This document shows, in pieces, positions 25,620 through 36,540 of a stretch of DNA of 64,000 nucleotides (positions are counted from its first letter, which is position 1; each line of letters begins with the position of its first letter). The position numbers were made by a program, and so were the translations under genes. A model generated the notes under the pieces. That model ran no database searches, had not been told where the DNA came from, and was given only the letters and a program-made list of their open reading frames with translations. This stretch comes from Diphasiastrum complanatum (taxonomy: Eukaryota; Streptophyta; Lycopodiopsida; Lycopodiales; Lycopodiaceae), in contig CM055112.1 of assembly GCA_029204225.1 (NCBI GenBank), forward strand, positions 28,606,280 through 28,670,279, written 5' to 3'.

Positions 25620-26111
25620 GGATCATAGTCTCTTCAACTGCGTGGGTGTTAACTGCTCTCCCACATGCACTATCCTTTCTTCTTCTCTTGGCTCCGCAAG
25701 ATTCATTGGCTGTGTTCGCGTAGGTCCCTCGAAGACTTGTTCTGCTGGTGCTTGAATCTGATCAGGTTCTCACTGGGCTTGTGGCATCATGATTACCACG
25801 TCGTCCAAAGTATAATTCTTGAAAGTATCAGGCATCTCGTGAACGGGAGCTCATCAAGATTCCTCTTTCAACATATTGATCTTACCCCGACTGGTCATTT
25901 TTTGATTTTCTGTCACCTGTGTAGAAGATGATGCTGTATCTGAGTCCAACTGGATTGACTTGAAGGAATCCAACACCTTCTTTTTGCCCTTTTTTGTCAT
26001 TTTGGTGGATTTATCCTTGTTGTCTTTCTTCGGGACTGCTGTGACATTCACCTCATGGTTGCGAATATCAACGGCTACTATAGCTATCGCCTCTTCGGGT
26101 AGGTCACTCCA

Positions 26112-27162
26112 TCAGATCACTTGGTTGTAGCGTTGCTTCATCTGATTCTTCTTATTCACAGGTGCCTTGGGTGGATCAATCCTTGAGACTTTCGCCATAG
26201 CAGACTTTTGTGGTGGTTGAGCTGGTACCTTCTTGGTTCCAAAACAATTTGGGTCCATGTGGTGTAGGACCTGTTCATCAGTCAGCTCAACCTCCTTATT
26301 ATAAGTTAGAGCATGTTGCCAAGGGACTAGATCATCGTCCACTAGGTTCTCAATAGGCTCCGCTGACAGCCATGCTACATTTATCATATTCACCCCAAAT
26401 GTGATTGGTGTGTCCATAGTGTAACATTTGGGTGAAGATGTACTTGGTTCTGGATCTGATTCATATTGACATGCCTGGCAGTCAATAGTTGCTAATGCAT
26501 CTGCCCATCTCATGACATCTATCTCTGAATGATAGTGACATCCCTTGGCTGGCCTTGGGGCAATCAATCGTATGATCTGTCGTGGATGATCCGTCATCAG
26601 CCTTGGGTGCAATAGGTTTCACCACCCATGTGGTTGGATCAACCTTTACAGCCTGCATGCCTGCTATCTTGACGAGAATATCGGCAACCACACCTTTTGG
26701 TTTCACACAGGATTGATTTGCTAGCTTGATGGTGAATCTTGCTGGCTTCAAACCTTGTAAACCCCATTTTTCATATAAAGTAGCGGAGATCATATTGACA
26801 CCCGATCCTCCATCTACCACTGTCGCCTCGTCCTCGTATCTCTTATGTTTGATTGGCAAAGTGATGTTGTGTTCCTCACTTTCCCATGCTGCTCCAATGT
26901 GGAGGACGTTATTTGTTTCATCATAGCCTGCACAATATATGGGCTTAGGCGCTACTGGCTCCTCATCCGCTTTGGCCCATTCAGCTAGAAGGCTTTTTGC
27001 TTGTGGTGCAATCCCCAGTAGTTCCCCGAGTGGTAAACTAACATGGCTTGACATCAAAAGTGTGAGCCTTTCAGTGCGTGGTTCCTCAGGCTCCACCATG
27101 TGAAAAGGTGGTTCATGTTTTTGCAACCGATCATTATGATCAGTGCGTAGTGGTGAGCCCAC
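26112..27162 (-). pseudogene. Gypsy protease and linker region
   Basis: The frame from 27162 contains SLPLGELLGIAPQAKSLLAE and CAGYDETNNVLHIG, then the protease core ATVVDGGSGVNMISATLYEK with its catalytic Asp near 26820, then FTIKLANQSCVKPKG and ADILVKIAGMQAVKVDPTTW. The frame breaks near 26560 and continues in 26612-26112 with a stretch that includes YSEIDVMRWADALATIDCQA (read with the preceding residue changed) and the acidic linker NLVDDDLVPWQHALTYNKEV. This retropepsin would cut the gag-pol polyprotein. Confidence 0.85.
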
Positions 27163-27960
27163 TTGCGGTTCCCGTTCGATGCCTACTGGAGGTTTCGTGG
27201 GATGGTCTCTTTCTTGCTCTTTTTCCTCCGCTTGTGCTTTTTGTACCCAATTTCTGATACTGTCTTCTCTCTTCCCTCACATTTGGATATGATGCTGAAG
27301 TTGAGGGTTGGTCATCAGTGACCGATGGTGGTGGTGAGGGAGTCACTTCCTTTCTCTTCTGTGCTCGCGTAACAACTAACACAGGAGCGTGGAATTGTCG
27401 ACCTTCCGATGGCATCCCCGCTGGAACTGCTGGTTGCTGTATGGTAATGAGGTTGAGAGGTGCATTGGTTTTAGGTTTAAATGGACAATTCTTGTAACAG
27501 TGTCCATAACCGCATTCTCGACAGGAGGTTGTATATTGTCCCTTGTAGGGACATTTTGCTATTCTGTGTTCTTCGCCACATGCGTAGTAGCCATAATTTC
27601 TTCTGCCTTGGTGCTGAGTTTGAGCTACATAGGTCGAAACATATTCATTTATGGTAGGATTCATAAATGGTTCATCTGGTCCGTATCATTGCTGCTGCTC
27701 AAGTTGAGGTGGCATTTGCATCTTTGGTTCTGCTGCTGTCAGATTTACATGGGCCACTTGTTGATTGGTTGGCACTGGTGGAGCAGGTAAGGCCATACAC
27801 TGTGGTTGATTAGGTGTGCCGTACCTTGGTGCCGCGTTGGGTGCCCCTTGATGATAAGGATAGGAAGTCTGATAAGGACTTCTCTTCTGTTGAACAATCC
27901 GGGGGTTAAACGGGCAAAATGCCGTATCGTGCGATGTTGCATTGCACAGATAGTAGAATC
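27140..27960 (-). pseudogene. Gypsy nucleocapsid with damaged zinc knuckles
   Basis: Near 27960-27915 the minus strand reads YYLCNATSHDTAFCPFNPR, where the first Cys of CX2CX4HX4C is Tyr. At 27600-27490 it reads YYACGEEHRIAKC (first Cys again Tyr) and CRECGYGHCYKNC (intact CX2CX3HX4C). NLITIQQPAVPAG and VLVVTRAQKRKEV follow, matching the plus gypsy at 21370-21460. Loss of the first Cys in two of three knuckles, both as Tyr, would fit decay by G-to-A changes on the coding strand. Confidence 0.85.
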
Positions 27961-28363
27961 TATGTGTCAGTCTCAGATTTTGCTTTAGAACTGAACAGTT
28001 GTTCGTTGTATGGTTTTGCGTGTATACTGGACACCATACATTCTTCCGTCGAGGATATTGTAGCTAGTTTGGTTTCGGTTGATGTGGAGTTACTGCTACA
28101 GTTCCTTGTAAGGCTTTCAGTTTTTGGTCAAACTGCGCCGTGCTGTTTGTGTAATTTTGTCATTTGCTCCAGCAGCAGTTCTGAGGATAGAGTGGATGCG
28201 TTTGATGATGATGATGCGATCGAGACAGTAAGAGTGTGGGTGGAAGGATATTCGTCGTCAGATCCCTCATCCTCTTCCCTGATGGCATCTTCCATAGCTT
28301 CTTACAGAGTAGTGTACTGCTCCCGTCGTTTCAGTTCTCTTCTGATGCTTCGTGGTAATCCGA

Positions 28364-28873
28364 CTAGGAACCACATGATCGGGAGTCAGGGTTGCACTGC
28401 ACTCGGATCGTAGATGCCCGTTCAATATAGTCCCGGATCCTTTCTCGTTTTCCCATCTTGACCTTGCTCAGCAGGAGAAATGGTTCTTCCAGGAACCTTC
28501 TTGGTTTAAAGCGCGTAATGAGAGCCGCTTTAATCGCTTCCCAGGTAGATTTCTCTTCCTCTGACAGGTTGAAAAACCAATCCTGAACCACTGCTAGTAA
28601 GGACATAGGAAATAGCATCAGCTTCTCCGCAGGTGTCCATTCGCCGTAGATCTGGAGGAATCAGATGAGATCTGATGATTCGTCGTATTTTGGTATTTCC
28701 ATCCGTGGTGCTCTTCGGAATGCTTGCAAGGGAGCGACAGGTACGGGTTGGCCCATTGGATCCATTGGTGCTGGTTCCGGTTCTGCCTCTTGTTGCACAG
28801 TTGCTAATCTGGGAAGGTGTGGTGCCTGAATTGCTATCCTTCGTGCTATTGATCGTCCCGATCTCAAATTCAT
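28364..28873 (-). pseudogene. Gypsy gag N-terminal and core region
   Basis: The start ATG is at 28871-28873 (MNLRSGRSIARRIAI), followed by a Pro/Glu-rich stretch and RRAPRMEIPKYDESSDLI to 28661. After a frame break the core reads VVQDWFFNLSEEEKSTWEAI, ALITRFKPRRF and KMGKRERIRDYIERAS down to 28364, the typical retrotrans_gag pattern. The start is supported because the inverted leader copy at 31946 carries the same ATG and the next roughly 50 bases. Confidence 0.9.
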
Positions 28874-29810
28874 CCGATGGTGGGTTCCAAAGTGATTGGA
28901 TCTTGCTTATACAGTAGGATGCAGTCTAGATTTTCAAGGATCTGATCGATCAGATCGGCCGGAAGTGAATTTTAGGTCTTTTACGGTGGTCTTTTCTTGA
29001 TAACTTTTTACTCCTTGCATTGACTGACCTGAGATTTTGACAGTAGCTGGATCTGATGCAGATCTTTCCACTGATCTGGTCTGCGAGGGTTATCTTGTGT
29101 GAGGGTTGGCTGTGCGAGAGTTCTTTAGCTATTTTTGCAGGTAAAAAAACTTGATATCTTTCAGATCTCTGGGAAGTAACCCTTGCAAGGTTCACAGTAG
29201 CTGGATCTGGGTCAGATCTCACTATAGAATTCTCTGCGAGAGTTAACTCTCGCAAGAAGTGAAAATTTCACTGTCTGCGAGGGTTCAAAACCACTTTTTT
29301 GACTTGATCTTCACCAGATCTTCACACTAACTTGTGCAGGCTTCAGCATTGATGTAAATTACCATTCTGAATCGATTGAGAGGGTTTGCGAGAGTTCTTA
29401 CTAGAAGGATTTGCTGGATCTTCACTTTTTAGTGATTTTTTAGCACTTAGATCCAATTTTCTGCTCATTGGAATCAGACTAACTCTTGCAAGCTCTTCTG
29501 TGTCCTGGTCTCACTGAGATGGGACTTCAGAATCCTCTACAAGAGTTCTTGACCAGTGGAACTGAAAATTTTGTTGTCTGCGAGGGTTCACTGGTACTTT
29601 TCCGTCTTTTTTTTCACTGGGAACTCTCGCACAGGAACTTAGATATCAAACTAACTCTCGTAAGCTTCTCTGTCCATCATCAACCAATAGCATTTTCACA
29701 TGCCGCCCAATGAAACAACAATATATTTTAAAAGTTTTTATTTTATCTATATTTGAAAAATTCTACATTACATAGAACCCCAATTTCAAGGTTTCAATTG
29801 GTCCACATTA

Positions 29811-30632
29811 TGTTGGGGGTATTCCCAACAAAGTGTAATTAAATAAAATCATCCAATAAAATGTGTTGCGAGGGCATGGCATCCTGCGTGTATAAGCCCA
29901 TGGCCCAATGAGCACGCAAATAAAGTTGTAAATAAAATAAACATGACTTGGGCCTTGGAATTAAAATAAAACTAGAGGCCCAATGTCATTTTTAAACTTA
30001 AAGATCACTTTTTAGAGTTGGGTCCAAATTGGGACTCACATGAATCTTGTGAATTCTAATGTACTTTTTGTGGACCCTTGGATCAAGTTGGGTCCAAGAT
30101 GAATGGATAGGATCATTGTGAATATTAGCCCATAGGATTGAGGGGCAAGGGCCTTCCCCATTTTATAAAAAGACACCATTTGTACACTATTTTTCATGCT
30201 TAATGAGAAGGAGGAAACTCTACCATTTTTGGAGGAGAAGCATCCTCATTTGTTATTCACTACTTGCTAATGCTCTTTATTGTGTTTTCCGTTGCTTTCT
30301 ATTTTCATGTTTATTGTTTGCGATAGTGAATGCTTTTCCATTAGCAAGCATAAGGAGCATTTGAGCTAACCTCCACCCTCACTCTCTATCTCTCTCTCTT
30401 TCTCTCTTCTCTTCTCAACCTCTTCTTTTCTATCCCTTCCCTTCACCCAAATCATGATGAATGTTAGTGTATAAGAGTAGAGTTAAAGGAGAGTAATGTT
30501 AGTGGTGAGTAGAGTTAAGGGAGAAAGTAGGAAACTAGCTAAAAGTAGCATCTATGCATAGTTACCTATCCAGTGATCTAACCCTTGTTGACAGGTGGGA
30601 GGGCTATACTATGAGAGATTTTCAACTCTACA
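29811..30632 (+). repeat. 5' LTR of Ty3/gypsy, plus strand
   Basis: It begins TGTTGGGGGTATTCCCAACA, a self-complementary start, and ends CAACTCTACA, followed at once by the primer site. A TATA box (TTTTATAAAA) is at 30161-30170, about 470 bp before the end. A pyrimidine-rich tract (TCTCTCTTTCTCTCTTC) lies near 30390. The length of 822 bp and the TG...CA ends are usual for gypsy LTRs. Downstream are the leader and the start of gag at 31946, where the copy is cut off near 32002. Confidence 0.88.
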
Positions 30633-30633
30633 G

Positions 30634-30651
30634 TGGCGTCGTTGCCAGAGA
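30634..30651 (+). other. Gypsy primer-binding site
   Basis: TGGCGTCGTTGCCAGAGA closely resembles TGGCGCCGTTGCCGGGGA, the primer site common in plant Athila/Tat-type gypsy elements. It starts one base after the LTR end. Confidence 0.85.
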
Positions 30652-32169
30652 TAGGTTTCTACTAACTAGTTTAGCTGCATTTTAGCTATTTTCTTGTTTT
30701 TTAGAGTAGTTTAGGTAGATTTTTGGGAGTTTAGAGTTAGTTTTCTATATTCTTTTGTGTTTGGACTGTTCACAGCTAGCGGAGGAGGTGTGAGAGGGTA
30801 GAGGAGGCCTTGAACAGCCTCTAAGGGCTTGAAACCCAAACCAACCCGCCAAAAAACCCAAAAAATACACCAATCTGTATTTTGTAGAAAAAAAGAGTTT
30901 ATGATCTCATCAAATTTTTATATCTCCAAAATCAGTGAGAATTAACCCTTGCATGACTGACAGCAGCTCCAAGGTACTTTCGCAGACCTGCATAGAAGCC
31001 TACGAGAGTTAGTCCCAAGCAGATTGTAAAAATCAGAGAAAAATCATAAAAAATTCAAATAACCATTGAAACAATCTAAAAAAATTCAAATATTCATAAG
31101 TACTCTCACAGAGCCCTCTAAAGTTACATCTCAGTGAGACCAGGACACAGAGAAGCTTACGAGAGTTAGTTTGATATCTAAGTGCCTATGCGAGACTTCC
31201 CAGTGAAAAAAAGACGAAAAAGTACCAGTGAACCTTCGTAGACAACAAAATTTTCAGTTCCAGTGGTCAAGAACTCTTGAAAAGGATTCTGAAGTTCCAT
31301 CTCAGTGAGACCAGGACACAAAATAGCTTGCGAGAGTTAGTCTGATTTCAATGAGCAGAAAATTGGATTTAAGTGCTAAAAAATCACTAAAAAGTGAGGA
31401 TACAACAAATCCTTCCAGTAAGAACTCTCGCAGACCCTCTCAATCGATTTAGAATGGTAATTTACATCAGTGCTGAAGCCTGCGAGAGTTAGTGTGAAGA
31501 TCTGGTGAAGATCAAGTCAAAAAAGTGGTTTTGAACCCTCGCAAACAGTGAAATTTTCACTTCTTGTGAGAGTTAACTCTTGCGGAAAATTCTATAGTGA
31601 GATCTGACCCAGATCCAGCTACTGTGAACCTTGCAAGAGTTACTTCCCAGAGATCTGAAAGATATCAAGTTCTTTTACCTACAAAAACAGCTAAAGAACT
31701 CTCGCACAACCAATCCTCACACAAGATAACCCTCGCAAACTTGATCAGTGGAAAGATCTACATCAGATCCAGCTACTATCAAAATCTCAGGTCAGTCAGT
31801 GCCAGGAGTAAAAAGTTATCAAGAAAAAACCACCGTAAAAGACCTAAAATTCACTTTCGGCCGATCTGATCGATCAGATACTTGAAAATCTAGACTGCAT
31901 CCTACTGTATAAGCAAGATCCAATCACTTTGGAACCCACCATCGGATGAATTTGAGATCGGGACGATCAATAGCATGAAGGATAGCAATTCAGGTACCAC
32001 ACATATTTTATGTTTTGGTTCATGTTTGATCGGTATCCCTTAGAGTTTGCATCTCATTTTGTATGTAGATGCTGTTTTTTCTACATTGGAAGGATTGTTG
32101 GTTTGCTCCTTATTGTAACCAAAGATCAGCGACATGGATTGGATCTTGAATTATCTGAAATCCTTCAGA

Positions 32170-32183
32170 TGGTATCAGAGCTC
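32170..32183 (+). other. Primer-binding site for initiator tRNA-Met (family D)
   Basis: TGGTATCAGAGCTC matches the standard plant copia PBS and lies two bases after a CA dinucleotide that probably ends the LTR (32167). Confidence 0.88.
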
Positions 32184-32761
32184 TTGTGTTTCGTATTATG
32201 AAAGGATCAGCCATATTTAGCAAGGATTTGGAGGAGTTACCAATGCTAGAGCATGCTAGATTGATCTCTACTAAAAAATCAGCATTTTCACATGTGTAGA
32301 ATTGATCTTTTGTAGGTCAAAACTTAATATACAGTTATATACTTGATCAATTCTGATTTCACACTTGGCTTACTAGAATTAGATGACTTTTGGTGCATTA
32401 GGAAGGTCTCATTGGAGTCTACAAGAAGATATATCAAGTTTTTAGAAATTGCATGTAGAGTTTGAGATATTCAATTTGTTGTGATTTTGTCAAAATCCTA
32501 ATTTTGATTGGATCTCTAGCTTGTGAGGTTACTGAACTTCATTTAGTGTCTTTCAATCTTAGGAAGTGGCAAGAATCATTAGATTGAGGATTGATCATAG
32601 GTTGATCAAAATTTCACTATTTTATGTGTTGATTTTCTAGTTAGAAGTGCTAGAAGAGATTTGAGAGGTTCCATATCTTTGTGATATCTTCTTGAGTTCA
32701 TTTGTTGACATTCAAGAGAGTTCTTTGTGCATTGGAAAAGAGAAGATCAGGTCACTTCAAC

Positions 32762-33277
32762 ATGGTTACAAGTGGAGGCTTTATGTTGGAGAGCAATGAT
32801 AGGCTTACCTCAATCAACTATTCTACTTGGAAGGTGAGGATGGAGTCCTTATTGGAGATGAATGAGTTGATGGAGATTGTTGCAGGTGTGGAGGAGAGAC
32901 CTCAAGCACCTCAAGATCAAATGAGGTATGACAAGAGAGCTAAAAGAGCTCTACACATGATTAGGATGAATGTTACCAATGAACTTCTCAAGGAGATTGG
33001 TAAGTGCACATAATCTTTGGAGGCTTGGGAAGCTTTGAAGAAGCTTCATGAATTCAAGTCTACATCAAGAGTGCTTACTCTTCGGAGGCAAATCTTTCAA
33101 AGTTTGCAAAAGAAGGAAGAGAGTACTCATGCTTTTGTTTTGAGGGTTAAAGCATACAGTGATGAGTTAGCATGTATTGATGAGAGTATTAAGGAGGTAG
33201 AACTTGTTCAAGTTATACTTAATGGCGTGTTGGATGATCATGCTAATCTTGTTCAAAGTTTTGCTATTCAAAGATAA
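32762..33277 (+). pseudogene. Copia gag (family D)
   Basis: The frame begins near 32762 (MVTSGGFMLESNDRL), with SINYSTWKVRMESLLEMNEL typical of the copia gag N-terminus. It runs to a TAA at 33011 after ELLKEIGKCT and continues in the same frame as SLEAWEALKKLHEFKS, LTLRRQIFQSLQ and VELVQVILNGVLDDHANLVQ (UBN2-type gag). Only one stop interrupts it up to 33277, where the frame changes, so this copy is younger than family A at 7165. Confidence 0.9.
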
Positions 33278-33279
33278 GT

Positions 33280-33875
33280 CTAAGTTAAAATGCTTTTATT
33301 GTGGAATCAAAGGGCATTTTGCAAATGAATATTTGAAGAAGGAAAGAGATGAAGGTGGCAAGCAAATCAACTTTACTACGAATGATGAGGATCTAGGTGG
33401 TGGTGATTCTCTTTTGATGTGTTCTTCAAGTCTAATATCAACTGAAGGTGACAAAGATTCATGGTGGATTGATAGTGGAGCTAGTTCACACATGACTAGT
33501 CACAAGGAGTTCTTTACTTCTTTGGTCACTTATGATGGAGCCAAGAAAGCAATTCACATGGGCAATGGTGGTGAGTGTGTGATTGAAGGTATTGGTTTAA
33601 TTCCTATTTGTCTCTATACTTATAGGAAAGCAAGACTTTATGGTGTTCTTTACATTCCTTCACTTTCAAAGAATTTGCTAAGTGTTGGTCAAAAGATAGA
33701 GAAAGGATACATGGTAAAGTTTGGTGGTGACGCTTGTTTCATTACAAAGGAAGAAATCTTGGTTGCTAGGAGCAATAGACAAGGTAGACTTTTCAAGCTT
33801 GATGCTTTTGTTATGGCTAACAAAAAGGATGGAATGGAAAAGGAGATTGGTCTCAACTTTCCAAATACCTTTTAG
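33280..33875 (+). pseudogene. Copia zinc knuckle and protease (family D)
   Basis: The zinc knuckle reads CFYCGIKGHFANEY at about 33290-33331, so the last Cys of CX2CX4HX4C is Tyr. The protease core DSWWIDSGASSHMTSHKEFF lies near 33456-33515 with an intact DSGA active site. VIEGIGLIPICLYTYRKARL, VLYIPSLSKNLLSVGQ and RLFKLDAFVMANKKDG follow, the normal lead into the GAG-pre-integrase domain. The frame ends at 33875 and recognisable integrase does not follow. Confidence 0.92.
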
Positions 33876-34149
33876 CATCAATAAGATTGGTGGATCTTAT
33901 GCAAAGTTTAAAAAGCTTCCTTATGCTAGATCTAGGTCAAGATCTAATATGCTTCTTGGAGATGTCCATCTTTGTGCTAACTTGGCTAGTCTTGAGGATA
34001 TTGATGGTGTTTCAATGGTTCTTCATGGCAAGTGCAAGCATGCAAAAGGTAAGGAAAGAGCTAACTTCATCAATGGAGGTGAAGGTTCTTCCTTGCCAAT
34101 TAGGGCCCTTTTTGGACTCAAAAAGGGCCTCTTTACTAATTATAATTAG
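33876..34149 (+). pseudogene. Unidentified coding-like segment after protease
   Basis: The frame contains KFKKLPYARSRSRSNMLLGD, ANLASLEDIDGVSMVLHGKC and NGGEGSSLPIRALFG and ends TAA/TAG near 34149. It shows no integrase signature. It stands where copia integrase should begin and ends shortly before the foldback element at 34333. Its composition is like the coding-like block at 35286-36540, so the two may be halves of one reading region. Confidence 0.4.
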
Positions 34150-34332
34150 TGTTAATGATGACATGTGTACCAATAAAAGAGTGAAAATTGAGACAGAATG
34201 GTCCATATGACATGGCACATCCAATGGCCTAGATGAAATCCCAAAATCTAACTCACCCACTAACCACACTTTAACTATACTCCCCTAGCCCCTTATTGAT
34301 GACAATGTCACACTCAAAAGCAAGGAACAGAT

Positions 34333-35117
34333 TCAAATTTTGGATTTGTGAAGGGCTGAAATTTTAAATGCACTTCATCCATATTGTTTTTAGGCTTGTT
34401 TTGGAGAGAAAAGACGTTGCAAATTTTTTTACACTTCATATTAAGATTTAGATTCAAAAAATGGTACAAGGGGGGTCCCCCCCTTGTACCATTAAAAACA
34501 AAATTAAAAATAAAATGTAACGGGGGGTTTACATCCCCCCCTTCTCTCCACGCTCCCCTGCACGGCCGCCGTGCAGAACGCCTCCTTGCTCACTCATTCC
34601 CCCGGGCCGCTGGCCCAGCTCCTGCCCATCTCTTTGGTTTGCCCACGCAGCCGCCTCAACACCTTCCTGCTAGCACACTCCCCCCAGGCCGCTGGCTCGG
34701 GTCGCTGCCCATCTCCCTGAAGGGCCCACACGGTCTCCCGGGCAACAGCATCGAGCGCGCTGGCGCAGGGGCCCTTGAGAGAGATGGGCAACGATCCAGG
34801 CCAGTGGCCCGTGGGGATTGTGCGAGCAGGCATGGAAGGGAGTCTATGGGCAGGGAGTCTACGAGGAGCAGGACGGTGGCGTACAGTTTGGATCGGGGAG
34901 GGGGGGGGGGGTGGGGGGGTTGGTGATGTAGCCCATACATTTCAAATTTCTTCTTTAATGATACAAGGGGGGTCCTCCCCTTGTACCACTTTTTAAATAT
35001 ATACTTCAAGATGAAATGCAAAAAAATTTGCAACCTAGTTTCTCTCCAAAACAAGCCTAAAAAAATCATGAATGAAGTATGAAAAAAATTTCAACCCTTC
35101 ACAAATTCAAAAATAAA
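34333..35117. mobile_element. Foldback-type element with long terminal inverted repeats
   Basis: The ends GATTTGTGAAGGGCTGAAAT (34343) and its counterpart near 35110 (reverse strand GAATTTGTGAAGGGTTGAAA) start inverted arms of about 180 bp or more. Each arm holds TTAGGCTTGTTTTGGAGAGA, TTGCAAATTTTTTT and a nested hairpin of GGTACAAGGGG and CCCCTTGTACC (34462-34490 and 34960-34988). The centre is GC-rich (34560-34860) and partly self-complementary, with GCCCATCTC..CAAGGGCCC-like words on both sides. The nested palindromes suggest a nonautonomous DNA transposon. The target-site duplication is not clear; GGCCCTTTTTG occurs at 34107 and 35290, further out. Confidence 0.75.
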
Positions 35118-35285
35118 TAAATCTTTTTACAAGCATTAAATTTTAATCTTTCATTATTTAATATATTAGGTTCAAATGCAACCTATGTGACTAGGTTTTA
35201 ACTCGAGCTAAACCCAAGGAAAATTGCCACATAGGACTATTAACAAGTTAATTAATCCAGATTAGGAAACTTGTTTAGGCAAGGA

Positions 35286-36540
35286 AGAGGCCCTTTTTGA
35301 GTTCTTTGATGTTGTTAATGATTTCTTTGATCATATGTCAAAAAATGTTGCTAGCTACATGCATGAAGGAGGTGGTTCTTCTACATTCTTTTGTGATGAG
35401 TCCAAGAAAGTCATTTTTGAACCAAGTGGAGTCACATGTCTTCAAAAAGAGAGTAGATCAAATGGTTCTATCAAGAGACTTGGTGAGGGAGATAGTCACA
35501 AGTCAAGAAGAGAGAAGTATGTGAAGAGTTCAAAGTAGGATGTACTTTGAATGATGTCATTGTGAATGATAGTGAGGAAGATTCATTATCATATGAGTCA
35601 TTACCTAAATCATTGAATAGAAGTTCTTGTTTGAAAAAAGAGAGTACTTCAATCATCCTTATGTTGAAGGTACTAATCATTTTTTTCTGGCTTCTAATGT
35701 TTTTGAGGTTTCTACTTCTTATGATGCAATCATTAAGAGGGAGTCTTATGAAGGAAAGAGCAATGGAAGATTGGTTCTTGGGAAGATCCAAGGCATGGAT
35801 CTCACATCTCTTCATGAACTCAAAGGATTCTATGAATATGAATTGATCACTCATGATCGAGATGGCAAAAGGTTGGTTGGAGAAGACTACATGGAACAAA
35901 TCAAGAGGCAATTTCTTCAAGGCAAGGGAGATCTCATTGGTGAGCTTATTGAGGTTTGTTATGGACTCAAGAAGGCTGGATTTATTATGTTTTATACTCA
36001 TATTCACCTACTCTACTTCATGTTGGATGAAAAGTTTGGAATCTATCTTTTGATTTATGATGGTGACCTTGATGATATTGTTTTCACTAACCTTTGTGGA
36101 AATTCGAGATCAAGCATTGATGAGTTCTTGTTGGATCTAGATCATATGTTTGAGAGGGAGTATTTCCAGAGGTTCAGGCTAAAGATATTCATGTCTTTGA
36201 TATCTTTGATGATCAAGAGAAAGGTAAGCAAGTGGAAGCGACTCATTTTGCTTTACTCACATGTTTTGGAGAATTTTCTTGTGTAGATGATGCTATGCAA
36301 GTGGATACTGGTTATCATGGTTTTCATACTTGAAAATTGAGTAATGGATCTGGAGAAAAAAGTTTGTTCAATGAATTTGATGGTCAATAGGAAGATCAAG
36401 AGGTTGGTCTCAAAGGGCTTCAACAACACAAAAGGAAAGGTGGCAATTTGGAGCTAGTCGAGAGCATCAGAGGAAGGTTATTTGGCAAAGATGTTATGGA
36501 TCTATTTTTGCAGCTTATTGAAGACTCAAGTAAGGTCAAA
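35286..36540 (+). pseudogene. Unidentified coding-like block in copia family D
   Basis: Successive plus frames read EEALFEFFDVVNDFFDHMSK (near 35290), VIFEPSGVTCLQKESRSNGS, then YFNHPYVEGTNHFFLASNVF, GRLVLGKIQGMDLTSLHELK and GFYEYELITHDRDGKRLVGE (to about 35880), QIKRQFLQGKGDLIGELIEV and DEFLLDLDHMFEREY, with breaks near 35535, 35620 and 36180. The end (36438-36535) reads NLELVESIRGRLFGKDVMDL and matches the reverse complement of 46555-46665. I recognise no family. The pattern of conserved phrases suggests formerly coding DNA, either an extra retroelement ORF or a captured host gene. Confidence 0.45.

Larger units (their letters stand above)
24429..29674 (-). mobile_element. Ty3/gypsy retrotransposon, minus strand, truncated at both ends
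   Basis: Read on the minus strand, the order is leader (29674-28874), gag (28873-28364), nucleocapsid (about 27960-27480), protease (about 26900-26700), linker, RT and the start of RNase H (to about 24450). The integrase, 3' LTR and 5' LTR are missing. The leader is duplicated in opposite orientation at 31143-32002 behind a 5' LTR, so the family's LTR is visible at 29811-30632. The RT phrase DHFPLPF and the primer type suggest the Athila/Tat side of plant gypsy elements; that placement is an inference. Several frameshifts show that the copy is dead. Confidence 0.9.
28817..32002. repeat. Large inverted repeat made of two head-to-head gypsy leaders
   Basis: The left arm 28817-29674 and right arm 31143-32002 are reverse complements (for example TGATCGATCAGATC with TCTAGACTGCATCC near 31867-31912, mirrored at 28913-28958). 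The arms hold the gypsy leader and the first part of gag. The 1.47-kb centre (29675-31142) holds the 5' LTR and leader start of the right-hand copy. The leader is rich in GCGAGAGTT words, and the block ATCTCAGTGAGACCAGGACA occurs twice about 168 bp apart (31131 and 31299). Confidence 0.9.
32003..36540 (+). mobile_element. Copia family D, 5' part with unusual central region
   Basis: The visible LTR end (about 32003-32167, ending CA) precedes a tRNA-Met primer site. Gag (32762-33277) and protease (to 33875) follow. Instead of integrase and RT there is about 1.5 kb of unidentified coding-like sequence, split by a foldback element at 34333-35117. The left edge is a junction with the gypsy leader near 32002. 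The right edge is a junction with minus copia RT near 36540. Confidence 0.75.

Noticed and set aside
34384-35069. ORFs of 180 codons (+) and 137 codons (-) across the foldback element
   Set aside because: Both are produced by the inverted arms and the GC-rich core, and they mirror each other (FLGLFWRE occurs in both), so they are shadows of the repeat.
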